DNA of 9,566 nt from Methanobacteriota archaeon (GTDB lineage: Archaea > Halobacteriota > Methanomicrobia > Methanomicrobiales > Methanomicrobiaceae): positions 1-9,566 of the forward strand of contig JAEWWL010000046.1 of NCBI GenBank assembly GCA_023396365.1, written 5' to 3'. Position 1 is the first letter of the stretch, and each line of letters begins with the position of its first letter. The notes beneath the pieces are model-generated. The model was not told where the DNA came from and did no database searches. It worked only from the letters and a program-made list of their open reading frames with translations. The position numbers and the translations under genes are program-made. Shown here one piece after another: positions 1 through 6,012 of the stretch.

Positions 1-176
1 ACACTTGAACTTGCCTGATCTACACTTGTATAGATAACTTCCTGAGACTTCTGTGTTGTGAAGAAACCGGCTCCCAATACTACGTATGAGAAAACGGCTG
101 CTACAACGACGAACGCAATTAATACAATTGCGGCCTCAAGACCTGTAAAACCTTCTTCTTTGCTTATTCTTAGCAT
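1..176 (-). CDS. flaB: Archaellin (archaeal flagellin), N-terminal part, cut by the window edge
   Basis: This is the main filament protein of the archaellum, secreted across the cytoplasmic membrane after its class III signal peptide is removed by the FlaK/PibD-type prepilin peptidase. The 58 visible residues begin MLRISKEEGFTGLEAAIVLI. A short basic leader ends in Glu-Glu-Gly (residues 7-9), giving a predicted cut after Gly9. A hydrophobic segment follows (about 15-37, AAIVLIAFVVVAAVFSYVVL), then GAGFFTTQKSQEVIY, typical of euryarchaeal archaellins, which forms the filament core helix. The ATG at 174-176 is fixed by a GGAGG site (plus-strand cctcc, 184-188) seven bases upstream and by the standard leader length. 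The frame stays open to base 1, so the outer domain and C terminus lie outside. It is transcribed away from the hydrogenase-like operon and is probably unrelated to it. The family call is firm; which archaellin paralogue it is cannot be told. Confidence 0.93.
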   Translation of the reverse strand, partial: MLRISKEEGFTGLEAAIVLIAFVVVAAVFSYVVLGAGFFTTQKSQEVIYTSVDQASSS

Positions 177-183
177 TACAATT

Positions 184-188
184 CCTCC
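184..188 (-). promoter_or_regulatory. Shine-Dalgarno site of the archaellin gene
   Basis: GGAGG on the minus strand, seven bases before the ATG. It fixes the archaellin start and shows that the mRNA has a leader. Confidence 0.8.
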
Positions 189-273
189 TATTTTATTTGT
201 GCTTAGCAATTTTTCCATATGAGAGAATACCGGATCCCTCCAGTATCTATCAGTAGATATTAACAAAGGCATA

Positions 274-287
274 CTTTAAAAATATTA
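274..287 (-). promoter_or_regulatory. Candidate archaeal TATA element for the archaellin gene
   Basis: On the minus strand this reads TAATATTTTTAAAG, an A/T-only core of the kind used as an archaeal TATA box. It would start transcription near 250 and leave a leader of about 75 nt carrying the GGAGG site. The whole region is AT-rich, so other positions are possible and no clear BRE is seen. Confidence 0.25.
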
Positions 288-339
288 TTCATTTGTCATA
301 ATTTTGAGGTGTTAATTCACCCTGTTTGGGCATTACTTA

Positions 340-354
340 TGAAATATTATTTCA
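340..354. repeat. 15-bp perfect dyad (7-1-7)
   Basis: TGAAATA and TATTTCA flank a single central T. The symmetry is exact, but it is A/T-rich in an A/T-rich spacer, so chance is a real possibility. It could be an operator for the archaellin side. Confidence 0.4.
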
Positions 355-426
355 CATTTATTCAGGCGCATAATTTTTTCTTTCAAAAGTAACCTGAGTG
401 ACGCATATGATGTCGATAAATTTACG

Positions 427-439
427 GGATGCCGCATCC
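427..439. repeat. 13-bp GC-containing dyad GGATGC-C-GCATCC
   Basis: A perfect 6-1-6 dyad that stands out because it is GC-rich inside an AT-rich spacer. Its core ATGCCGCAT recurs at 886-894, just upstream of hyfB, and GCCGCAT occurs again at 443-449. It could bind a dimeric regulator; no known archaeal operator is recognised. Confidence 0.45.
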
Positions 440-555
440 TCAGCCGCATTTCATTAATTCTGAATATTTTTTTTAAATTCATCAGATATGCTTGAAAATT
501 TTTGCATAAATTAGTGCTGCAAATTCATAAGACTGGTTAATTTATTTTGAGGCAG

Positions 556-577
556 CATGGTTCTTCGCTGAACCTTG
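556..577 (+). repeat. Small hairpin followed by a T-run
   Basis: GGTTC (559-563) and GAACC (570-574) pair around a six-base loop, and CA/TG outside extend the stem past one mismatch. TTGTTTTT follows on the plus strand, giving a terminator-like look. No plus-strand gene precedes it, so it would only make sense as the end of an unseen small transcript, or it is chance. Confidence 0.3.
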
Positions 578-630
578 TTTTTCCTGTGCGGCACTTGCTG
601 TAAAAAGCATGAATAAAGTCTTAAAAAAAG

Positions 631-647
631 AATCTGATGAACAGATT
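631..647. repeat. Inverted repeat AATCTG-N5-CAGATT
   Basis: Perfect 6-bp arms separated by five bases. It abuts an A/T-only block (ATAAAATATTAT, 648-659) that resembles a TATA element, the usual place for an archaeal operator, though hyfB starts about 280 bp further on. Confidence 0.35.
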
Positions 648-672
648 ATAAAATATTATCGCGCGCTAAAAA

Positions 673-687
673 TTCTAAAATTTAGAA
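673..687. repeat. 15-bp perfect dyad TTCTAAA-A-TTTAGAA
   Basis: A 7-1-7 dyad with the same geometry as the one at 340-354 but a different sequence. It lies 25 bases beyond the 631-647 repeat. A regulator-binding role is possible; base composition makes chance plausible too. Confidence 0.4.
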
Positions 688-873
688 GTCTGCACAAAAT
701 TGAAATATCACTTTGTGTTTTTCACTCTCTTCAAATACCTTTATCTTGAGACAATAAATACCTGAATATTAGGAAAAACTTTTTAAAAAAAGACAGTAAA
801 TTTAAAATTTATTTTGTTAAATAAAAAAAGGGATGAGTTTTATTTTCAGCCGGACTACTGACAGATTGAGTGG

Positions 874-888
874 TGGAAAAAATACATG
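874..888 (+). promoter_or_regulatory. Candidate BRE/TATA element for the hyf operon
   Basis: GGAAAAAATACATG reads as a purine-rich BRE-like start followed by an A/T-rich TATA-like core. Initiation about 25 bases downstream would fall near 905-912 and give a leader of about 30 nt before the GTG at 940. Its 3' end overlaps the second ATGCCGCAT dyad (886-894). Another A/T-rich block at 798-815 is an alternative. Confidence 0.3.
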
Positions 889-939
889 CCGCATTAATTT
901 TTTTTCTTATGTGACGGTGTGTTTTCATTTGGTTAGGGG

Positions 940-2907
940 GTGCAAAAACTGGCAGCAGAACTGTTAGCACCCGGAATTATTTTAATGGCCTGTGCATGCA
1001 TTATTGCAGGGTGCGGAATTTTTGAAAAAAGCAGCAGGAAATTAATATGCAGGCTTTCATCATATGCCGGTATAACCGGTTCATTACTAATAGCAGCATC
1101 TGCCTTGTTAGTGATAGCAGACGACAGTGAATTAATTCTTCTTGTATATTCACTGGCACCGGGACTTTCTCTTCAGTTTGGTCTTGACAGGCTTTCAGGA
1201 ATTTTCCTTCTGCTTCTTGGAATTGTCTCCTTCGCTGCTTCTGTCTATATTTCAGGTGATTTCGGGCACAGCAGTGAAAAAAATATGAGCATTCGCATAT
1301 GCACGCGAAATGCCCTGATGTATGGATTTTTAATATCTATGGCCTTTGTTTTGATGGCAGGAGACATCTTCGGCTTCATAATATTCTGGGAGCTTATGGC
1401 AATGTCATCTTTTCTTCTTGTAATGTATGATTATGAGCTGAAAAAAACATTGAAAGCCGGAATGTATTATTTTGCGCTGACCCAGCTGTCAACCGTTTTT
1501 GTAATTGCAGGTTTTCTTCTGCTCTGCTGTGATACAGGTGAATTTTCATTTGACAACATTGCTCTTACACAAGGCTGGCTTAATACAACGGTATTTTCCT
1601 TGCTTTTAATAGGTTTTTCAATAAAGGCCGGGGTTATACCGCTTCATAAATGGCTTCCCTATGCGCATCCTGCGGCACCTTCTGTGATATCCGCACTGAT
1701 GTCAGGTGTCATGCTAAACATTGCAGTATATGGTCTTTTAAGAATGCTTCTTGATTGTCTTGCGATAGAGGCATTTTGGGGCGGTCTTATCATTGCGCTT
1801 GGTCTTTTATCAGCAGTTTTAGGTGTAATGTATGCCATGAAAGAGTCTGATATCAAGGCGCTTTTGGCTTACAGCAGCATAGAAAATATCGGAATTATTT
1901 ATCTTGGAATCGGACTTTTTGTTCTTTTTGCCGCAGAATCATATGAATTTCTGGCTGTGCTTGCTCTTTGCGGAGCAGTATTTCATGCCTTCAGCCACGG
2001 GATTGTTAAATCACTTCTTTTCATGACTGCAGGCTCTGTTGTACATTGTGTAAATACAAGAGACATTGATGACATGGGCGGACTTGTCAAAAAAATGCCC
2101 CGGACAGGATTTTTATTCTTTACCGGGGCATTATCCATATCTGCACTTCCTCCTCTCTGCTGCTTTGCAGGAGAGCTGATGATATTTGAATCACTTTTCT
2201 ATTCATTTCATCAGGTGACTCCGTATATGCGCCTGATGCTCCTGATTGTCCTGTCGCTGTTTGCACTTTCAAGTGCAATGTCGGCAGCATGCTTTGTAAA
2301 GGCATTTGGAATATCATTCCTTGGTCTTTCAAGGTCAACTGATGCGGAGAATGCTCATGAAGTCTCTTTTAGTGAAACTTTCGGACCGGCAGTTCTTGCA
2401 GTCGTATGCATTCTTACAGGAATATTTTCAGAAAAAATTATGACCTTTGCAGGATATCCCGGCCTTCTTCCGGATATGTTTTCAGTAAGTATTCTTCTTT
2501 TGCTGATAATGGGCTTATCCTATCTTGTTTTGAATACTATGAGGCATCCTCCGGACAGAATATCTGTTACATGGGATTGTGGCATAAGAAGGCCTGCATC
2601 AAGGATAGAATATACATCAGAAGGATTTTCACAGCCTCTGGTAACAATATTTTCAGCAGCTTTCCGTACAAAAAAATGCCTTCTGAAAGATTATTATGAC
2701 AGGGACGGATGCATATTCAAATCAGGCAGTGCTGAAATAAGGCTGATTAGATTTTTTGATGAATATATTTATTCTCCGGCAGGTCGCTGCACTGAAAAGT
2801 TCGCCGGATTGGTATCCTCTCATCAAAACGGGAGTCTTGATACCTATCTTCTCTATCTTTTCATAACTGTTGTATCTGTGATTATTTTCCTGGGGCTGAT
2901 GCCATGA
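940..2907 (+). CDS. hyfB: HyfB-like antiporter-type membrane subunit of a complex I/group 4 hydrogenase-related complex
   Basis: A very hydrophobic protein of 655 residues, close to the usual HyfB/HycC size, in the NuoL/MrpA proton-antiporter family and spanning the membrane about 14 times. Seen in sequence: the helix-5 glutamate in FWELMAMSS (E151); K229 and H236-K237 in SIKAGVIPLHKWLPYAHPAA (the broken-helix lysine motif); K301 and K306 before AYSSIENIGI; H349, H353 and K357 in FHAFSHGIVKSLLF; and K454 late in the chain. Near the C terminus WDCGIRRPASRIEYTSEGFS (545-564) is the signature separating HyfB/HycC from plain NuoL. The ion-path residues are thus intact. The start is GTG at 940 because TAG at 934-936 closes the frame; the G-run directly before it is badly spaced, and ATG at 985 (residue 16) is the alternative. 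It is first in the operon and overlaps hyfC by 4 nt. The family is certain; coupling ion and function are unknown. Confidence 0.93.
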   Translation: MQKLAAELLAPGIILMACACIIAGCGIFEKSSRKLICRLSSYAGITGSLLIAASALLVIADDSELILLVYSLAPGLSLQFGLDRLSGIFLLLLGIVSFAASVYISGDFGHSSEKNMSIRICTRNALMYGFLISMAFVLMAGDIFGFIIFWELMAMSSFLLVMYDYELKKTLKAGMYYFALTQLSTVFVIAGFLLLCCDTGEFSFDNIALTQGWLNTTVFSLLLIGFSIKAGVIPLHKWLPYAHPAAPSVISALMSGVMLNIAVYGLLRMLLDCLAIEAFWGGLIIALGLLSAVLGVMYAMKESDIKALLAYSSIENIGIIYLGIGLFVLFAAESYEFLAVLALCGAVFHAFSHGIVKSLLFMTAGSVVHCVNTRDIDDMGGLVKKMPRTGFLFFTGALSISALPPLCCFAGELMIFESLFYSFHQVTPYMRLMLLIVLSLFALSSAMSAACFVKAFGISFLGLSRSTDAENAHEVSFSETFGPAVLAVVCILTGIFSEKIMTFAGYPGLLPDMFSVSILLLLIMGLSYLVLNTMRHPPDRISVTWDCGIRRPASRIEYTSEGFSQPLVTIFSAAFRTKKCLLKDYYDRDGCIFKSGSAEIRLIRFFDEYIYSPAGRCTEKFAGLVSSHQNGSLDTYLLYLFITVVSVIIFLGLMP

Positions 2908-3854
2908 CAATTATTGAAAGCATTCTTTACTGCCTGATTAATGCCGGAGTAATCCTTGCAGTCTCCCCCCTTTTCATGACAATCGTAAAAAAAGTCAAAG
3001 CAAGGATGCAGGGAAGGCAGGGTCCCCCGCTGTTTCAGATGTATTACAACATATCAAAACTCCTTAAAAAAGAGGCTGTATATTCGGACACTTCATCATG
3101 GGTAATGCGGGCGACACCTGTTGTCTCAATCGGTATAATGATTATGGCAGCTCTATTTGTTCCGGTTGTTTTTGTACCGCAGTCTTTTGGAGGAATTGGA
3201 AATATTATTTTATTCCTTTACATTCTCGCAGTCGGAAGATTCATGTTATCCCTGGCAGGACTTGATGCAGGAAGCAGTTTTGGCGGAATGGGAAGTTCAC
3301 GTGAGATGAGTCTTTCAACTGTAATAGAGCCGACAATAATTATTGTGTCTGCTGCGCTTGCATGCGTTCTTGGAACGCTTGATATTTTTGAAATGTTCAG
3401 GGTTACATCTGTTCTTGGCATTGCAGCAATGCCTACACTCCTTTTGATCTCAATGTCTGTATTTCTGATACTTATTATTGAAACATCGCGTGTTCCTGTT
3501 GACAATCCTGAAACGCATCTTGAGCTTACAATGGTCCATGAGGGAATGCTGCTTGAATACTCAGGCAGAAATCTTGCTTTAATGGAGCTTTCGCATGCTG
3601 TAAAGCAGTCTGTTTACATGGGTCTTTTAATTGGAATAATATTTCCTATAGGGTTAGTCAGTTCAGGTGAACCGGCGATATCCGCAATTTTTATTGCAGC
3701 CATTTTGTTTCTGATAAAAGGCTCTTTTATTGCGGGAATAATCGGAGTCTTTGAATCGTCTATGGCAAAGATGCGTTTTTTCAGCATACCTACGCTTTTT
3801 ATGACGGCTTTTTTCTTCTCAGCCCTGACCATAATAATTGAGGTGTTTGCATGA
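2904..3854 (+). CDS. hyfC: HyfC/HycD-like (NuoH family) membrane subunit
   Basis: This subunit joins the membrane arm to the peripheral arm in complex I and group 4 hydrogenases. Its 316 residues match the family length, with about eight membrane helices. Clear motifs are QGRQGPPLFQMYYNISKLLK (36-55), the amphipathic loop after helix 1; GSSREMSLSTVIEP (130-143); and ETSRVPVDNPETHLELTMVH (193-212), followed by E213 and LLEYSGRNLAL, the conserved acidic loop that faces the small and large subunits. The carboxylates expected in the proton funnel (E193, D200, E203, E207, E213) are present. The ATG lies inside the hyfB stop (ATGA overlap) and follows a weak GGGGCTGAT site at 2892-2900, so translation is probably coupled. 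Nothing looks degenerate, in contrast to the metal sites of HyfG and HyfI. Confidence 0.95.
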   Translation: MTIIESILYCLINAGVILAVSPLFMTIVKKVKARMQGRQGPPLFQMYYNISKLLKKEAVYSDTSSWVMRATPVVSIGIMIMAALFVPVVFVPQSFGGIGNIILFLYILAVGRFMLSLAGLDAGSSFGGMGSSREMSLSTVIEPTIIIVSAALACVLGTLDIFEMFRVTSVLGIAAMPTLLLISMSVFLILIIETSRVPVDNPETHLELTMVHEGMLLEYSGRNLALMELSHAVKQSVYMGLLIGIIFPIGLVSSGEPAISAIFIAAILFLIKGSFIAGIIGVFESSMAKMRFFSIPTLFMTAFFFSALTIIIEVFA

Positions 3855-4543
3855 TAACAGACATTTCATCAGATTTCGTCAGAATTATTCTGGTGCTTAT
3901 ACTTATATCGGCTGCATTAATAATCTCTACAAGAACGCTTTCAGCTCTTGTAAGAGTATATTTTGTCCAGTCGCTTTTAATAGCAGTACTTGCCTGTCTT
4001 TTATGGTTTATAACAGGAGAGAGTACGCTTCTTTTAATCGCGGTTATCACACTTATAGCCAAAGTTATTCTTATTCCTCTGTTTATCAGGGCAATACAGC
4101 AGAAGATTCACATAAGACGGGATCTTGAATTCAGCTATCTAAAGCCTGCAGGCTCAATTACTGTGTCGCTTGGACTTATCCTTCTTGTTTACGTGGTATT
4201 TTCAAGAGTTTTAAGCCGGTTTGCAGAAGAGAACCCTTTGTTTTTCTTAGGGGCAGTAGTAGGTTTTTCGCTTGTTCTTATGGGAATGCTGGTTACATTC
4301 AGCCGCAAAAAAACAATCACTAAAGTTATGGGATATCTTTCGATGGAAAATGGTGTTTTAATATTCGGATGTTTCGCAACAGAACTCCCGTTCATTGCTG
4401 AAGTAATGATTTTAATTGATCTTATTATACTTGTAATTCTTACAACCATACTTACTGTAGGGATAGATTCATCCTTAGAGGAGTTTCAGGAGCGTCTTGT
4501 TAAGTATCATATCTGGCCAGCAGGGGAGGATGAGCAATGGTAG
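3851..4543 (+). CDS. hyfE: HyfE-like (NuoK-related) membrane subunit
   Basis: A 230-residue protein with about seven predicted membrane helices, the size of HyfE, which holds a NuoK-like core and extra N-terminal helices. The C-terminal half carries the NuoK-type acidic pair: E166 in SMENGVLIFG and E184 with D190 in FIAEVMILIDLII. In complex I these helix-buried glutamates belong to the proton path between the NuoH and antiporter subunits. A loop rich in Lys, Arg and Glu (about 80-97) separates two helix groups. The tail is polar and ends GEDEQW. GAGGTG at 3840-3845 sits five bases before the ATG, which overlaps the hyfC stop by ATGA; the 3' end overlaps hyfF by 7 nt. Identity rests on operon position, length and the glutamate pattern, as this subunit is less conserved than its neighbours. 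Confidence 0.9.
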   Translation: MITDISSDFVRIILVLILISAALIISTRTLSALVRVYFVQSLLIAVLACLLWFITGESTLLLIAVITLIAKVILIPLFIRAIQQKIHIRRDLEFSYLKPAGSITVSLGLILLVYVVFSRVLSRFAEENPLFFLGAVVGFSLVLMGMLVTFSRKKTITKVMGYLSMENGVLIFGCFATELPFIAEVMILIDLIILVILTTILTVGIDSSLEEFQERLVKYHIWPAGEDEQW

Positions 4544-6012
4544 CCTCTCTTTATATTCTGGCCGGATTAATAGCATTAATTTTGATTCTTGCCTTTAAAG
4601 GGCACAGGATTAAAAGATCTGTGCTGCTTTTGCATTCGGCGGCAAATCTCTGCATTTCAGGGTACCTTATATTTTTTGCCAAGACTCCTGCAGCCACTGA
4701 TTTTTTCAGAATTGATAGTCTTTCTGCATTTGAAGCAGGCCTTTCATCGGTTGTTTTTTTTGCAGCAGCGCTTTATGCAGGAGGATATGTTGCAAGGTTA
4801 ATTGAGACCAAAGAATTGAGTCCGAAAAGCCTCAGGCTTTTTTATGGTGGATTTTCAATCCTTATGACAGTAACTCCTGTGGTATTCTTCTCAGATAATC
4901 TTGTTGTGTTTTGGATTCTTGCTGAAATTACGACAGTCGTTTCTGCCATGCTTGTTGCAAGCCTTGCTGCAAAGGAAAACATAGATGCTGCTCTCAAATA
5001 TATTTTCATAGCCTCATCTGCAATGCTCATTGCATTCATCGGCCTTGTTTTTCTCTTTGAGATGTCAAGGAGTTTTGGAGGTGCGGGAACACTCAGCTGG
5101 TCTGAACTTATGCTTATAGCGCCCGGATTTGATCCTCTGGTCTCAATGGCGGCATTTTTCTTTATATTTATAGGATTTTCTGCTAAAAGCGGGATTGTGC
5201 CATTTCATACGTGGCTTCCTGATGCGCATTCAAAAGCACCATCTGCTGTTAGTGCGGTATTGTCCGGTGTTTTGCTAAATATTGGAATATATGGAATAAT
5301 CCGTGTATATGCAATAATAAATCAGGTTCCGCAGACTGAAACAGCCGGCTATGTAATAATGTTTTTTGGAGTACTCAGTGTTGCTGTTGCAGCGCTTATG
5401 ATGCTTAAGCAGCATAATTTAAAGAAGCTTATAGCCTGTTCAAGTATTGAAAATATGGGTCTGATTCTGATAGGGCTTTCATTGTGGACACCTGTTTCTG
5501 TATTTTTTATACTGCTTCAGACTCTTGCACATTCAGTTACAAAAGCCGAGCTATTCTTATCTGCCGGCATCATTCACAGGCAGTATAAATCCGAGAAGCC
5601 CGGTGAGGAGGACTGGATATGCGATGCCTTTGAAATGCAGCCAAAAACATCATTTTTCCTGATTGCAGGAGCACTTGCAATTATTGGAACACCGGTGTTT
5701 CCGGTGTTTATCCCGAAACTTTTCATAATGCTTGAAACAATCAGGTTTAATTTAGCAACCGGAATTTTAATATTAATTTTTATAGCAATTGGTTCATTTG
5801 CACTTTTCAGGTTCATATGGAATGCTTTCTCATGCAAATCAGATTCAGGTGATATTAAAAAGCCCGAGCAGTATTCTGTGCCTTTGGGCATGCATCTTGC
5901 AATAGGAGTCCTCCTTATATTCATGATTTATTTTGGAATTTGTGTGCCGGAATGGCTTTATTGCTACTTTAACCAGATTGTTGCCGAACTTGGTCTTGGA
6001 GGTGCTCTCTGA
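4537..6012 (+). CDS. hyfF: HyfF-like second antiporter-type membrane subunit
   Basis: The second NuoL/M/N or MrpD-type subunit, 491 residues, somewhat shorter than bacterial HyfF, with about 14 membrane helices. Seen: helix-5 glutamate E130 in FWILAEIT; K217 and H224 in SAKSGIVPFHTWLPDAHSKA (215-234); K296-K297 before ACSSIENMGLI; H332 and K336 in AHSVTKAELFLSAG; and K394 with E400 in the late helix FIPKLFIMLETI. The ion-translocation set is therefore complete. It lacks the C-terminal WDCG signature found in HyfB, which tells the two paralogues apart. GGAGG at 4525-4529 stands seven bases before the ATG. It overlaps the hyfE end by 7 nt and shares one base with the hyfG start. Some bacterial hyf operons have a third such subunit, HyfD; none is seen here. 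Confidence 0.93.
   Translation: MVASLYILAGLIALILILAFKGHRIKRSVLLLHSAANLCISGYLIFFAKTPAATDFFRIDSLSAFEAGLSSVVFFAAALYAGGYVARLIETKELSPKSLRLFYGGFSILMTVTPVVFFSDNLVVFWILAEITTVVSAMLVASLAAKENIDAALKYIFIASSAMLIAFIGLVFLFEMSRSFGGAGTLSWSELMLIAPGFDPLVSMAAFFFIFIGFSAKSGIVPFHTWLPDAHSKAPSAVSAVLSGVLLNIGIYGIIRVYAIINQVPQTETAGYVIMFFGVLSVAVAALMMLKQHNLKKLIACSSIENMGLILIGLSLWTPVSVFFILLQTLAHSVTKAELFLSAGIIHRQYKSEKPGEEDWICDAFEMQPKTSFFLIAGALAIIGTPVFPVFIPKLFIMLETIRFNLATGILILIFIAIGSFALFRFIWNAFSCKSDSGDIKKPEQYSVPLGMHLAIGVLLIFMIYFGICVPEWLYCYFNQIVAELGLGGAL
5998..6004 (+). promoter_or_regulatory. Shine-Dalgarno site of hyfG
   Basis: GGAGGTG inside the last codons of hyfF, seven bases before the hyfG ATG at 6012. It fixes the hyfG start and shows independent ribosome entry at the junction. 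Confidence 0.8.

Larger units (their letters stand above)
177..939. other. Long divergent intergenic region, no convincing gene
   Basis: About 760 bp separates the archaellin start (minus) from the hyfB start (plus). It is AT-rich with many stops in all frames. It holds several short perfect dyads (340-354, 427-439, 556-577, 631-647, 673-687), two copies of the 9-mer ATGCCGCAT (429-437 and 886-894), and A/T-rich blocks that could serve as TATA elements. The only notable frame is a 46-codon one at 609-749 (plus) with no ribosome site. No tRNA, CRISPR repeat or insertion-sequence end was seen. The length suggests either dedicated regulation, an undetected small RNA, or decayed sequence. Confidence 0.7.

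Noticed and set aside
609..749. A 46-codon plus-strand frame (starting MNKVLKKESDEQIIKYY) in the long spacer
   Set aside because: No ribosome site precedes its ATG, it spans two of the dyads, the second half is not protein-like, and frames of this size are expected by chance in such AT-rich DNA.
1659..5924. Many antisense and out-of-frame open frames inside hyfB to hyfF
   Set aside because: They lie within strongly recognised membrane genes, lack ribosome sites and show no family features.
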